From: Neobacillus dielmonensis
GTDB lineage: Bacteria; Bacillota; Bacilli; Bacillales; Cytobacillaceae
Assembly: GCF_000612665.1 (NCBI RefSeq)
Contig: NZ_HG942073.1
Span: forward strand, 43,341 to 107,340
Length of the DNA: 64,000 nucleotides
Reading direction: 5' to 3'
Positions 27,146 to 36,539 of this stretch are shown one piece after another; the stretch's first letter is position 1, and every line of letters starts with the position of its first letter. The translations under genes were made by a program, and so were the position numbers. Under the pieces are notes generated by a model. That model did not search any database, was not told the origin of the DNA, and worked only from the letters and a program-made list of their open reading frames with translations.

Positions 27146-27355
27146 ATGTTGTCAAAAAAAAATCAGAGTGACAGTACAGAACTTGCTGGCCGTGTTTTCC
27201 ATGAAGAAGATTACCAAAAAAGTGATACTTTGTCATCCGGCTTAGCTACTACACATGAACAAGCCATGGACGCTTATATGGAAGGCGAAATTGGCGGTGT
27301 TATGGAAGATGTAGCAGGCAAAGATATCCCTCTTGGGAAGGACGATGCCGAGTAA
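27146..27355 (+). CDS. YozQ-like (DUF4025) small protein
   Basis: 69 residues from the ATG at 27146 with AAAAGGAG upstream. Acidic and hydrophilic, with the segment SSGLATTHEQAMDAYMEGEI seen in YozQ-like proteins of Bacillus. Function unknown. It converges on yteA through a shared terminator. Confidence 0.7.
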   Translation: MLSKKNQSDSTELAGRVFHEEDYQKSDTLSSGLATTHEQAMDAYMEGEIGGVMEDVAGKDIPLGKDDAE

Positions 27356-27383
27356 GTTCGGACTTCCACGAGAAGAAATTAGA

Positions 27384-27418
27384 GAAAACAGCTTTCCAAA
27401 GTGAAAGCTGTTTTCATT
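27384..27418. terminator. Bidirectional terminator between the YozQ-like gene and yteA
   Basis: GAAAACAGCTTTCC...GTGAAAGCTGTTTTC with A and T tracts on both sides. Confidence 0.85.
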
Positions 27419-27425
27419 TATTAAT

Positions 27426-28226
27426 TCAAGGTCTTTGGTCTACCCTTTCAGGATCATGGGGCTCTATATAGTTGTCGGTCTCTTCCACATATGGGTCATG
27501 TTCAAAAGCAGGCAGGTCACCGAATGTGGTCATGATTCCTTCTTCATCAAGTGCCTCTTCATATCGTTCATGCTGCGGATTTGGATAAACAGTAATATTT
27601 TCTCCATACATGTCGTTCCCGACAAAGTTTTCAAAGTCTTCTACATAGCCTTCGCTTTCTTCTGCCTCCGTCGAGACATCATTGTAATGATCTTTTGTAT
27701 AAAAAAAGTCAGAAGGCGATTCACTTGTACCCCACTGCGACACGACCTGCCAAGCATCCTCAGCATCGAAGGCGACATTTTCATCCTGTTCGTCCATATC
27801 AAACTTACCAAACGGGGGCATTAGCACTCCTTCTTCTAGCGGACGTTCACGAGAAATAACTTTGTCAGGGCTGTGTTCGATACAGTGAGTGGTGTTTGGG
27901 ATGACTTGCAGCCGTTCTAATGGAATGTCTTTTCCGCAAACAGCACATTGCCCGTATGTCCCATTTTCCATTGCCGTCAAAGCACGGTCGATGTTCTTTA
28001 ACTGCAATTCATAATGTTCCTTTAAAGCGATATCCTTTTCCCGCTCATATAGGTCTGTTCCTTCGTCAGCCGGGTGATTATCATAACTTGATAATTCCCC
28101 CATCGATTCATGATAATGTCCTCTTTCAAGACCAAGATAGTCGTTCTGGTCAAGTCGGTCGTTTATATCACTTTTTTCTTGCAATAATTGTATTCGCAAG
28201 TCAGCTAACTGCTCTGTCGTTAACAT
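27426..28226 (-). CDS. yteA: YteA-family TraR/DksA zinc-finger protein
   Basis: 266 residues from the ATG at 28226 after AAAGGGG. An N-terminal coiled coil carries LGLERGHYHESMGELSSYDN; the four-cysteine-like finger region reads GTYGQCAVCGKDIPLERL and then THCIEHS, in which the distal ligands are Cys and His. A long acidic tail follows. The family (TIGR02890) is common in spore formers and resembles general stress protein 16O. Its target is unknown; DksA relatives bind RNA polymerase, but this is not shown for YteA. Confidence 0.85.
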   Translation of the reverse strand: MLTTEQLADLRIQLLQEKSDINDRLDQNDYLGLERGHYHESMGELSSYDNHPADEGTDLYEREKDIALKEHYELQLKNIDRALTAMENGTYGQCAVCGKDIPLERLQVIPNTTHCIEHSPDKVISRERPLEEGVLMPPFGKFDMDEQDENVAFDAEDAWQVVSQWGTSESPSDFFYTKDHYNDVSTEAEESEGYVEDFENFVGNDMYGENITVYPNPQHERYEEALDEEGIMTTFGDLPAFEHDPYVEETDNYIEPHDPERVDQRP

Positions 28227-28464
28227 TTTACATACCCCTTTCATTTAGAAAAGTGCGGTTGATTATCATGTCTGTTTGGTTACAAGCTCTTTTATATTGT
28301 CATTGTTTTTCCGGTTGAATATGTAATAAAGTGTCACTTCAGGATATGGGAGTTTTTCCCGTGACTTCAAACTAAATGCCATAATTAACCTCTCCCATTC
28401 TGAATAAGTTAAGATTGTCCGTGTATCTTAAAAATAGAACACAGAAAGAAATGAGGGGATCTCT

Positions 28465-28626
28465 ATGGTAAACGAAAACTTTAATAAGTTTAGAAAAGTT
28501 CAACATAAGCACGAATCAGCCTATTTGGGAACAGATCGTGAGCAACAGCCTGGTTTGAATGATAGAGACTATAACAACCAAAGTAACACGGATAAATCAA
28601 TTGGTGCCGCTGGAAGGGACCTGTAG
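28465..28626 (+). CDS. Small hydrophilic protein, not recognised
   Basis: 53 residues beginning MVNENFNKFRKVQHKHESAY, rich in Asn, Asp and Gln, ending SIGAAGRDL. Ribosome site GAGGGGAT seven bases ahead. Composition recalls small sporulation proteins, but no family is recognised. A terminator follows eight bases after the stop, so it is a one-gene unit. Confidence 0.65.
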   Translation: MVNENFNKFRKVQHKHESAYLGTDREQQPGLNDRDYNNQSNTDKSIGAAGRDL

Positions 28627-28633
28627 AGGTATA

Positions 28634-28661
28634 AGGGTTGGGGCAAGCCTCAACCTTTTTT
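28634..28661 (+). terminator. Terminator after the 53-residue gene
   Basis: GGTTGGGGC-AA-GCCTCAACCTTTTTT. Confidence 0.9.
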
Positions 28662-28692
28662 AATGACAAAGCGGCTTAAAAGGAGAATTAAG

Positions 28693-30057
28693 ATGGGTAA
28701 TTCAAAGACAGGAGCACAGGAGGAAAAGTTAAAATGGTGGCAGCTTTCCTTATTTGGCATTGGCTGTACAATTGGCACTGGCTTTTTCCTTGGTTCCAGT
28801 TTAGCAATCAAGATGGCAGGGCCATCCATTTTAATTGGCTATTTCATTGCTGCAGTGGGTACCTATTTCGTTTTCGATGCTCTTTCTAAAATGACCGCCA
28901 AGGAGCCTCTCGAGGGTGGCTTTCGCTCCTATGCAAAAAAGGCCTATGGAAAATGGGCCGGATTTAGCAGTGGATGGGTTTATTGGTGTTCTGAGGTACT
29001 AATTATGGGAAGTCAAATGACGGCCCTTTCTATCTTTTCGCGATTTTGGTTTCCAAAGGTGCCACTTTGGCTGTTTGCAGCAGGTTATGCCATCCTTGGT
29101 CTTGCCATCATTTTGATTGGGGTAGGCGTTCTTAATAAGATTGAAAATATTTTAGCCGTTTTAAAAGTATCAGCCATTCTGATGTTTATCGTGATCGCCT
29201 TTCTTGCCCTTTTTGGCGTCATTGATGGTGATAAGCCAATCCGGTATCCTAATGAAACACGAGACTTTTTCCCTGGAGGAGTTACGGGATTGTGGTCAGC
29301 TGTACTATTTGCCTTTTATGCCTTTGGTGGCATTGAAATTCTAGGATTAATGGCAAAAAATTTAAAAGATCCAAAGGAAGCGCCTAAAGCAGGGAGAGTC
29401 ATGCTGTTTACCTTAATGATTTTCTACGCTGTCTCGATCGGACTTGCCGTGACAATGGTGCCTTGGAATCACTTCAACACAAAGGAAAGTCCATTCGTAA
29501 TTGCTCTGGACGCCTATAATCTGTCCTTCGTACCTCATTTTTTTAATGCGGCGTTAATTATTGCCGGTTTTTCAACGATGACCGCTTCCCTTTACGGTGT
29601 GACCAGTGTCCTTGTCACTTTGGCAAAGGAAGGAGATGCCCCGGCCAGCTTTGCAAAGAAAGGCAAATTAAAGGTCCCTTGGCCAACATTGCTGATTACT
29701 TTGGGGGGGATTAGCTCATCGGTGTTGGCGGCTCTTCTCATGCCGAACCGGATTTATGAATATATCACAACAGCAGCCGGGCTCATGCTCCTCTATAATT
29801 GGGTGTTTATCTTAGCGTCCTCTAGAAAGATCTTGAATTTAACCACAAAAGATAAAATCAAATATATAATCGGAGCAGTGTTTATATTCATCGCCGTAAC
29901 CGGCACACTATTTCACGATACAAGCCGTCCAGGATTCTTTATCAGCCTAGCATTCATCTCCGTTATCGGGCTCATAACATTACTAATGAGAGCAAAATGG
30001 AAAAAAGCAGAAAAACCAAAAAGAAAAAGCATCCTTAAACCTTGGCCAACAGCCTAG
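28693..30057 (+). CDS. APC-family amino acid permease
   Basis: 454 residues from the ATG at 28693, which has AAAAGGAG upstream. Twelve membrane helices; the first shows the consensus GIGCTIGTGFFLGSSLAI and helix 6 the FYAFGGIEILGLMA segment that forms the substrate site. Similar Bacillus permeases (AapA, YbxG, YdgF group) take up alanine, threonine or other neutral amino acids with protons. Substrate not determinable. A basic tail KKAEKPKRKS ends the protein. Confidence 0.9.
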   Translation: MGNSKTGAQEEKLKWWQLSLFGIGCTIGTGFFLGSSLAIKMAGPSILIGYFIAAVGTYFVFDALSKMTAKEPLEGGFRSYAKKAYGKWAGFSSGWVYWCSEVLIMGSQMTALSIFSRFWFPKVPLWLFAAGYAILGLAIILIGVGVLNKIENILAVLKVSAILMFIVIAFLALFGVIDGDKPIRYPNETRDFFPGGVTGLWSAVLFAFYAFGGIEILGLMAKNLKDPKEAPKAGRVMLFTLMIFYAVSIGLAVTMVPWNHFNTKESPFVIALDAYNLSFVPHFFNAALIIAGFSTMTASLYGVTSVLVTLAKEGDAPASFAKKGKLKVPWPTLLITLGGISSSVLAALLMPNRIYEYITTAAGLMLLYNWVFILASSRKILNLTTKDKIKYIIGAVFIFIAVTGTLFHDTSRPGFFISLAFISVIGLITLLMRAKWKKAEKPKRKSILKPWPTA

Positions 30058-30143
30058 TGGGGACAAGTCCCCACTACACTAAAGAATTAACGCAGTGGGG
30101 GACTGTCCCCCAGCTCTTTAAAGCGGTAGAGGACTGTCCCCTT
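30056..30143. repeat. Three GGGGAC...GTCCCC palindromes
   Basis: GTGGGGACAAGTCCCCAC (30057-30074), TGGGGGACTGTCCCCCA (30096-30112) and AGAGGACTGTCCCCTTT (30127-30143), spaced about 20 bases apart between convergent genes. They may act as terminators for both, and look like a family of dispersed short palindromes. Confidence 0.7.
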
Positions 30144-30920
30144 TTATTCTCCTTTGAAGGTTGGTGGGCGTTTTTCTTTGAAGGCGTTTAATGCTTCGAT
30201 TCGGTCTTTGGTTGGGATGATGACTTCGTATGCTTTTGATTCGATGGCGAGTCCGGTTTTGATGTCGACGTTGCTGCCGTTGTTTATGGCATATTTTGCT
30301 TGGGTTATGGCCAAGGGCGCGTTCTTGGTAATTTCTTGTGCCAAGTCGAGGGCAGTAGGGGTTAATTCGTTTCGTTCAACGACTTTATTTAAAATTCCGA
30401 GCTCATATGCCTGCCAGGCATCTATTTTTCTTGCGGTGAAGATTAATTCTTTCGCCTTCGATGTGCCAATTAACCGGCTTAGCCGCTGTGTTCCACCGGC
30501 ACCGGGAATGATTCCCCAGCTCACCTCCGTCAATCCGATTACGGCTTCTTTTACGGCAATGCGAAAGTCGCAAACAAGAGCAAGCTCCAGCCCGCCTCCG
30601 AGTGCATATCCATTGATTGCTGCTATGGTTGGCTGCGGCAATTCTTCAATCAGTGTAAACACGTCCCTAATCATATGGACATTTCTCAGAACGCCTTTTT
30701 CGTCTAATGTGCTGCGTTCCTTTAAATCTGCCCCTGCACTAAACGATTTTTCACCAGCTCCCGTGATAATAACAGCTCGTACCTCTTTGTCCAATTTCAG
30801 TCCGGCCACAATTTCTCTCAACTGACAAAGACTTTCCCAATCAAAACAATTTAACTGATCAGGTCGGTTAATCGTGATAATCGCCAATGGATACTCAACA
30901 GTTAACTCTACTTTCCTCAT
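30144..30920 (-). CDS. Enoyl-CoA hydratase/isomerase
   Basis: 258 residues, crotonase fold. Oxyanion-hole motif AFSAGADLKE-type reading KSFSAGADLKERS (near residue 60) and NGYALGGGLELALVCDFRIA (near residue 105), followed by the catalytic Glu regions LTEVSWGIIPGAGGTQRLSR. Both catalytic Glu positions of an active hydratase appear present. ATG with GAGGAGGGA upstream. Standing alone, it could serve fatty acid, branched-chain or aromatic acyl-CoA breakdown. Confidence 0.92.
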   Translation of the reverse strand: MRKVELTVEYPLAIITINRPDQLNCFDWESLCQLREIVAGLKLDKEVRAVIITGAGEKSFSAGADLKERSTLDEKGVLRNVHMIRDVFTLIEELPQPTIAAINGYALGGGLELALVCDFRIAVKEAVIGLTEVSWGIIPGAGGTQRLSRLIGTSKAKELIFTARKIDAWQAYELGILNKVVERNELTPTALDLAQEITKNAPLAITQAKYAINNGSNVDIKTGLAIESKAYEVIIPTKDRIEALNAFKEKRPPTFKGE

Positions 30921-30999
30921 GTTATTCCCTCCTCGTATTCTAGGAAAATTTCATATAAAAAGGTAATGGTATTTTCTTACATAGTAATGTCTCCGTTTT

Positions 31000-31629
31000 T
31001 TATCTGTCAAATAAAAGATTAAAAGCTTGGAAGCCAAAATAGATTCCAAAGCCAATTAGGGAAAGACCGGAAAGAAAAGATATGACTACCAGCAGTTTGG
31101 AGGTTAAAAAATTGCGGAAACTGCTCGACACACCCGCCATAGTAACATCCCAAATGAGCAGCCCAATAAAAATGGCGCTGCTGTACAGAACTAATTGACC
31201 AGTCTCATAGCTGGCAGCTGTCTTCGCCAGAACAGACCCATAAATCCCCAGCCAAAACAATATAGTCAAAGGATTGGATATGCTCATGAAAAATCCAGTA
31301 ATAAAAGATTTAAATAATGGTTCTTTTCCCCTAGCCTGCTCCAACGAAATTTTCCCTGCATTTAACATCGTTTCTATCCCCGTATAGATAAGGACAAAAC
31401 AGCCGAACAGCCAAAGAAAGGTCTGAACCATCTCTGCTTCGAGAAATTTGACAACCCCTATGTACACCACAAGCATATAAATGCCATCGGCAATAACTGC
31501 CCCCACCCCGATTAACCACGAATGCATAAAGCCGTTACGAATCCCTCTATCAATTTGTGCTGCATTAACGGGTCCAATTGGAGCAGCCAGCGATAATCCC
31601 AACAAGATATAACTCAAAAAAACATTCAT
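31000..31629 (-). CDS. LysE/RhtB-family amino acid exporter
   Basis: 209 residues, six predicted helices, with the N-terminal family signature LGLSLAAPIGPVNAAQIDRG and SISNPLTILFWLG near residue 115. LysE proteins export lysine, threonine, homoserine or related molecules. ATG start; the gene is a single unit, with the enoyl-CoA hydratase gene 79 bases downstream. Confidence 0.9.
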   Translation of the reverse strand: MNVFLSYILLGLSLAAPIGPVNAAQIDRGIRNGFMHSWLIGVGAVIADGIYMLVVYIGVVKFLEAEMVQTFLWLFGCFVLIYTGIETMLNAGKISLEQARGKEPLFKSFITGFFMSISNPLTILFWLGIYGSVLAKTAASYETGQLVLYSSAIFIGLLIWDVTMAGVSSSFRNFLTSKLLVVISFLSGLSLIGFGIYFGFQAFNLLFDR

Positions 31630-31698
31630 TCTCTTCTACCCCTCCCCTAAAAGAAGCCTGTCTACCCATATTTATTCACGAAGGAGAGGTTGTACTAC

Positions 31699-31735
31699 AA
31701 AAAAATACAGGCTAACCAAGAAATCAGCCTGTTTT
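31699..31735 (-). terminator. Terminator of the GtrA operon
   Basis: Minus-strand ACAGGCTGATT...GGTTAGCCTGTATTTTTTT, overlapping the gtrA-like stop. Confidence 0.8.
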
Positions 31736-32182
31736 AGCGGTTGTGATTTTTTTAAAAACAAAAAACTTTTGTCCGAGATAATTACTTCCGGTGTAAAAGA
31801 TACTTCCTAACAAGACAGAGTAAATGTGAATATTCTGTGGACTGATCAATTGCAGGTATGAAATCGATAGAACTAATTTTTCACTAAGATAATAGGAACA
31901 GAAATAACAAATAAGGATGGTTGCAAAAAATTTGGGCATTCCTGATTGGCTCGAGACGTTGCTTCGAAAGGTGAACGTCCGGTTCAAAAAATAGCTGATA
32001 CACGCTCCTGCCGCATTTCCTATGAACGTGGAGGCCCAATAAGAAAATCCTGCTAAATTTAACATACATAACGTGGTAGACAGCCCTGCAGCCGTATTCA
32101 CAAACCCGATTAATAAAAACCGAAAGAAAGAATTATTGATTCGTTTCAGAAACTTTTTTGTTATCAATTCGAAACGGTTCAT
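31724..32182 (-). CDS. GtrA-family membrane protein
   Basis: About 152 residues from the ATG at 32182; a TTG three codons upstream is an alternative, and either start overlaps the glycosyltransferase gene by about 50 bases. Four membrane helices with the family pattern RFLLIGFVNTAAGLSTTLCM and SYFLNRTFTFRS. GtrA proteins are thought to flip polyprenyl-phosphate-linked sugars. Paired with a GtrB-like transferase and a large membrane protein, this suggests decoration of a surface polymer. Confidence 0.88.
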   Translation of the reverse strand: MNRFELITKKFLKRINNSFFRFLLIGFVNTAAGLSTTLCMLNLAGFSYWASTFIGNAAGACISYFLNRTFTFRSNVSSQSGMPKFFATILICYFCSYYLSEKLVLSISYLQLISPQNIHIYSVLLGSIFYTGSNYLGQKFFVFKKITTAKTG

Positions 32183-33173
32183 CCTCTCCAAGTGAATTTA
32201 ATAGATGGCGTCTCGGAATTGGGAGACTCATTGTATCGATATCAATAATGTATTTGGGCCGTTGCTTGGTCTCTTTATAGATTTTACCTATGTACTCCCC
32301 GATGACCCCAATGGCGATTAATTGCAGGCCGCCGATTAGCCAAATCGAGATGATTAAAGAAGTCCAGCCAGTTTGGGTGGCCCCTAAGAATTTTAATGCG
32401 ATAAAATATCCTCCGAATAACAGGCTGGCTAAGAAGGAAAGAAGTCCGACGATTAGCACAAACCGGATCGGTGAAACAGAGAAAGATGTAATCCCGTCAA
32501 AAGCAAACGCCAGCATTTTCTTAAGAGGATATTTTGTTTCCCCAGCCTGCCTCTCTAAGCGATCATAATGAACAATATCAGATCGGAAACCAAGCAATGG
32601 AACAATACCCCTTAAGAAAAAATTTGCTTCTTTGAAACGTTCCAGTTCCTGTAATGCCCTTTTGCTCATTAGGCGGAAATCTGCATGGTTATAAATAAGG
32701 TCGACCCCCAGCTTTTTCATCAAACGATAAAAACCCTGTGCGGTGCTCCGTTTAAAAAACGTGTCCGTCCCACGACTTTTTCGGACACCAAATACAATGT
32801 CACAGCCCTCCCGATATTTTAGGATAAACTCGCGAATGACGCGAATATCATCCTGGAGATCTGCATCGATCGAAACTGCACAGTCCGAAACATCTTTGGC
32901 TTTCATTAGCCCTGCAATTAGTGCGTTTTGATGTCCAACATTCCGGGCTAATTTCAACCCACGGATATACGGGCTCCGCAGCCCTTCCTTGTAAATCATA
33001 TTCCAGGTTTGATCCTTGCTTCCGTCATCGACAAATAAAATCTTGCTTTTATCCGAAACCAGCTCTTCGGATATGAGTTCTCTTAACAGCTGCTCAAGCT
33101 CTGTAAACGTTTTAGGCAATACGGCTTCCTCGTTATAACAGGGTACAACAATTGTTAGAATTGGTTCGATCAT
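32133..33173 (-). CDS. GT2 polyprenyl-phosphate glycosyltransferase (GtrB/YkoT-like)
   Basis: 346 residues from the ATG at 33173 (MIEPILTIVVPCYNEE), with GGGGG upstream and 20 bases after the previous gene; a longer reading into that gene is not needed. The GT-A domain shows VDDGSKDQTW, a DADLQDD metal motif and RGTDTFFKR; two C-terminal membrane helices follow. The family transfers a sugar from a nucleotide donor to polyprenyl phosphate on the inner membrane face. Sugar unknown. Confidence 0.92.
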   Translation of the reverse strand: MIEPILTIVVPCYNEEAVLPKTFTELEQLLRELISEELVSDKSKILFVDDGSKDQTWNMIYKEGLRSPYIRGLKLARNVGHQNALIAGLMKAKDVSDCAVSIDADLQDDIRVIREFILKYREGCDIVFGVRKSRGTDTFFKRSTAQGFYRLMKKLGVDLIYNHADFRLMSKRALQELERFKEANFFLRGIVPLLGFRSDIVHYDRLERQAGETKYPLKKMLAFAFDGITSFSVSPIRFVLIVGLLSFLASLLFGGYFIALKFLGATQTGWTSLIISIWLIGGLQLIAIGVIGEYIGKIYKETKQRPKYIIDIDTMSLPIPRRHLLNSLGEDEPFRIDNKKVSETNQ

Positions 33174-33193
33174 CTTCGCTTTACCCCCGATGT

Positions 33194-34870
33194 CTAAGAT
33201 GTCCTGTATAAATAAATTTTCCATGCGGAAGTTTTCGAAACGAAGACCTTTTCGAGTTTTAGCTGATTTTGTTCCGCATTATCAATTGGCAAAGCAGAAA
33301 AAATATAGCGGCCGCCCATTTCTTTAAAAACTTCCGTGTTAAGTTCTAGGTCTTTCAAGTGTCGTTTTGAATCTTTTTTAATCATGTATCTTTTTCCAAG
33401 CTGGGCGGTAAAGATGTAGCAGCGCCCGCCCCATTTATCAAAGTATTTCTGAATGGTACTATTTTTCTGTAATTCTTTTTCAATGATTTTTCTAAATTGG
33501 TGTTTATAGCGCAGCGGATAGAAATTATTATAGGTATCTAGCGTGTAGAACCCATTGTATTGGGCTATCGCCGGATGGATTCCAATGCTTGCCACCCGGT
33601 ATTTCTCCTGAGGCTGTCCGATATATTCTTTAATATTGTGAAATAATTCTTCCGCATAAAATTCCTTTACCGTAGGTTTTTGCCGGTATATGATTTCATC
33701 ATTGAATAAGCACAACAGCAAAATCTGCAAGGCTGCTAACCACTTGGCGGTTTGCGACCAGCTGAACCCCTGGAGTGAGATGATTCTCAAGGCAAGCGCG
33801 AAACTGGCATAAATCACCATCGGCCTTAAAAAGTGATAGCGGGCAAAATTAAATGTATTCATAAAATGAAACCTTTGCGTTAACGGCTGCCATCCTTTAT
33901 AAAACCAAAAAGCATACCATAGAGACAATAGAAAGTTTAATACAAAGAGGACGACGAAAGTCCGTTCCTGCTGCCATAGCTTTTTGGAATAAACAAGGTA
34001 GAACGCAATAAAAGTAGCGGGCACAATAAATAAGGTATGGACAGTCATGACATGAGTGTGGCCCAGGAAGTAATTTTTGATGGTTAATCTAACCGCATGC
34101 CAGAACGAGAGTTGGGCGTGAAAATATTCATCACGGCTGTTCGGCTCCCCTTTTACGAAAAAGGAGTACACCAGTCGATACTCTATTAACATAAACACAA
34201 ACGACATATACAAAATAGAGAATAAAAATCGTAAATTCCAGTTCTTCCTCCTTAACACGTCCGTAAGCCACAGGAACCCCATTGCGGACAAGAAAAAGAA
34301 AAAACCCAACACAATACTGGCGTAAAAGGGTAGGAAGGTCAGGACAGCGTAACTTTTTAAAGATTCCTCCCCATTCCGGATGTTTAAAAATGCCCACAGG
34401 GCAAGTGGCATCCCTAAAGTACTGAGCATTCCCGACGGCCAAAACGGTGTTAAGGCAAATGCCAGTGCGGCAGCTATGTTAAGTGGAAGCCATTTTTCTT
34501 CGGGAAGCAAATGCTGTTTCAATAACAGATACATACCAAAAAACGCAACCGCTCTCGTTAACGCTTGATTGATTCCATAAGCAACCATTGTCGGGAATAA
34601 CGAATACAGCCAAACTATGATACTGTATTCAGTCCCAAACGCATTCCTTGGCAGATAGCCATTTATAATCTGTGGAATCACCCCTGTTACTCCGCCAAAC
34701 ATCTGACCGCTTCGTGACAACACTTTATACCATGCCAGATTCGAGTCTAAGTTGTCATGGACCCGTATATGGGCGTTACCCTGTAGGATAAACAATGGAG
34801 AAAGGTAAATAGCAAGCACAAGTAAAGCAAAAATTATATATCTTTGTTCCTTTTTTAAAACCATCATCAC
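33194..34870 (-). CDS. Polytopic membrane protein, DUF6044 (YkoS-like)
   Basis: 558 residues. The N-terminal two-thirds consist of 10 or more membrane helices; an early acidic loop HVRVHDNLDSNLAWYK-like segment (IRVHDNLDSNLAWYKVL) resembles GT-C type glycosyltransferases, where acidic loop residues are catalytic. The last 200 residues are a soluble domain. In B. subtilis a similar protein, YkoS, is encoded next to the GT2 enzyme YkoT, as here. Likely it uses the lipid-linked sugar made by the next gene, but this is inference from layout. Confidence 0.75.
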   Translation of the reverse strand: MMMVLKKEQRYIIFALLVLAIYLSPLFILQGNAHIRVHDNLDSNLAWYKVLSRSGQMFGGVTGVIPQIINGYLPRNAFGTEYSIIVWLYSLFPTMVAYGINQALTRAVAFFGMYLLLKQHLLPEEKWLPLNIAAALAFALTPFWPSGMLSTLGMPLALWAFLNIRNGEESLKSYAVLTFLPFYASIVLGFFFFLSAMGFLWLTDVLRRKNWNLRFLFSILYMSFVFMLIEYRLVYSFFVKGEPNSRDEYFHAQLSFWHAVRLTIKNYFLGHTHVMTVHTLFIVPATFIAFYLVYSKKLWQQERTFVVLFVLNFLLSLWYAFWFYKGWQPLTQRFHFMNTFNFARYHFLRPMVIYASFALALRIISLQGFSWSQTAKWLAALQILLLCLFNDEIIYRQKPTVKEFYAEELFHNIKEYIGQPQEKYRVASIGIHPAIAQYNGFYTLDTYNNFYPLRYKHQFRKIIEKELQKNSTIQKYFDKWGGRCYIFTAQLGKRYMIKKDSKRHLKDLELNTEVFKEMGGRYIFSALPIDNAEQNQLKLEKVFVSKTSAWKIYLYRTS

Positions 34871-35044
34871 TTATCGACACCTCAAAAATGGTAAGTAATG
34901 CTATGCATTCTTAAAGTCTGCATAAAGGTAGAAGATTATTCCTTTTGGATTGTAAATTGTCGAGAAAGTATGCAAAGAACAATTTATTAGATGATAATTT
35001 TTGGCAAATAATAAAATGTGCGAAATAAAAATGAGGTGAAGAGA

Positions 35045-36031
35045 TTGCCCAATCGAATATTGATCAGCTTTCTGCGATTGCCCTTGCTTTTACGAATTTT
35101 GTTCATTGCTTTGCTGGTTTTCCTTACATTTGGCGTCTCCATTCATTTATTAGAACCAGATACTTTTCCTTCCGTATTTGACGGCATTTGGTGGGCCATT
35201 ATTACAGCTTCTACAGTAGGCTATGGTGACTTTGTTCCTCATTCCCTGCTGGGAAGATTAACGACACTAATATTGATTTTATTGGGGGCGGGTATCGTCT
35301 CATCTTATTTTGGAACGTTAGCTGCTGCCGCCGTCACAAAGCAGGATGCCTTATTAGAAGGAAAAGTTGCCTTTAAAGGAGAAGGCCACATTATTATTAT
35401 TGGCTGGAATGAAAGGTCTAAAGAAATTATTCAAAAGTTAATACATATAAAACAACCGAAAATGGTTGTGTTAATTGACGAAACCCTGGAGGAGAATCCT
35501 ATTCCCTCACGTTATCTCCATTTTATTAGAGGAAAAGCCCATGTTGATGAGACCATTATAAAAAGTGACGTTTTGCATGCGGAAAAGGTGCTGATTACAG
35601 CTGACAGGGGAAATGATGAGTTACAGGCAGATATGAACAGTATCCTTACCTTACTAACCATAAAAGGCCTCTGTTCTAAGGTAAAATGTATCGTTGAAAT
35701 TTTGACCGCAGAGCAAGTTATTAATGCCAAAAGGGCAGGGGCCGATGAGGTGATTCAGTCCAATAAGCTAACTAGCATTGTGATGATGAACAGCATTCAT
35801 GCGAATGAGGATGGGCTATTATCGACCATTGTTCACCTGTTGCAGGAAAACCGGCTGTCTACCTTTTTTGCTTTAGATTCAGACGTTGGCAAAACCTTTC
35901 AAGAGCTCGGTCAAGAAAAAATCAAAAAAGGATGCCTGCTGATCGGCATAAAAAGAGGAGAGGAAACACTTCTGAACCCTCCCCGTTCAATTGAAATTAT
36001 GAAAAGCGACCTGCTGTTAATCCTTCAATAA
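35045..36031 (+). CDS. yugO: YugO-type potassium channel with RCK (TrkA-N) domain
   Basis: 328 residues from the TTG at 35045, chosen because GAGGTGA lies just upstream; the length equals that of B. subtilis YugO as I recall it. Two membrane helices flank a pore with selectivity filter TVGYGDF, preceded by GIWWAIITAS. A cytosolic Rossmann RCK domain follows (GHIIIIGWNERSKEIIQ). YugO releases K+ and in B. subtilis drives biofilm electrical signalling. The gene converges on yugN with no gap (stops at 36031 and 36032). Confidence 0.93.
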   Translation: MPNRILISFLRLPLLLRILFIALLVFLTFGVSIHLLEPDTFPSVFDGIWWAIITASTVGYGDFVPHSLLGRLTTLILILLGAGIVSSYFGTLAAAAVTKQDALLEGKVAFKGEGHIIIIGWNERSKEIIQKLIHIKQPKMVVLIDETLEENPIPSRYLHFIRGKAHVDETIIKSDVLHAEKVLITADRGNDELQADMNSILTLLTIKGLCSKVKCIVEILTAEQVINAKRAGADEVIQSNKLTSIVMMNSIHANEDGLLSTIVHLLQENRLSTFFALDSDVGKTFQELGQEKIKKGCLLIGIKRGEETLLNPPRSIEIMKSDLLLILQ

Positions 36032-36439
36032 TTAATCAGAGAGCAGTAACGTTTCCAATTCTGAAACTAATGCCTTACCTGCCTCAACGTATTGACTTGG
36101 GATGCTATCATCTTTATCTACTGGTTCTTGGAACTGATTAAATGAAGCTGAGAAGTTTCCCACTTCTCCTTGCACATCCAAACCTGATTCATATTGGTGG
36201 GCTAGCAAGAATGGCCTGCCAACCTTAACGATACAATTGTCGGCATCTAGTTGACTGTCTACAGCTGTAAAAGGCAGCCTGAGAAACTGATAGCCCTGCT
36301 CGTCATTCAGCTTGTAATCAAAACAACCGTGGTCATAATCCCAATTCCCTCCAATTGTATAACCGACTGGTTTTAATTTTTGTTCCAATTCATATAAATC
36401 AAACCGCTTTCCCTCGACTTTTGATGGCAATTCAATCAT
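36032..36439 (-). CDS. yugN: YugN-like protein
   Basis: 135 residues, soluble, starting MIELPSKVEGKRFDLYELEQ with the family segment GGNWDYDHGCFDYKL. Function unknown. It lies between the potassium channel and pgi as in B. subtilis, which supports the name. ATG preceded by GGGGGT. Confidence 0.88.
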   Translation of the reverse strand: MIELPSKVEGKRFDLYELEQKLKPVGYTIGGNWDYDHGCFDYKLNDEQGYQFLRLPFTAVDSQLDADNCIVKVGRPFLLAHQYESGLDVQGEVGNFSASFNQFQEPVDKDDSIPSQYVEAGKALVSELETLLLSD

Positions 36440-36496
36440 TATGTTACCCCCTTTAGTCCAATCACAATTAGTTTCTCCATTCTGGTAAATTCCATT

Positions 36497-36530
36497 AAAA
36501 AAGTGCTGATCATTGGATCTGCACTTTTTT
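36497..36530 (-). terminator. Terminator of pgi
   Basis: AAAAAAGTGC...GCACTTTTTT, nine bases after the pgi stop on the minus strand. Confidence 0.85.
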
Positions 36531-36539
36531 AAACATTAT

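Noticed and set aside
30154..30825. 223-codon frame opposite the enoyl-CoA hydratase gene
   Set aside because: Antisense to a clear crotonase gene; no recognisable domain.
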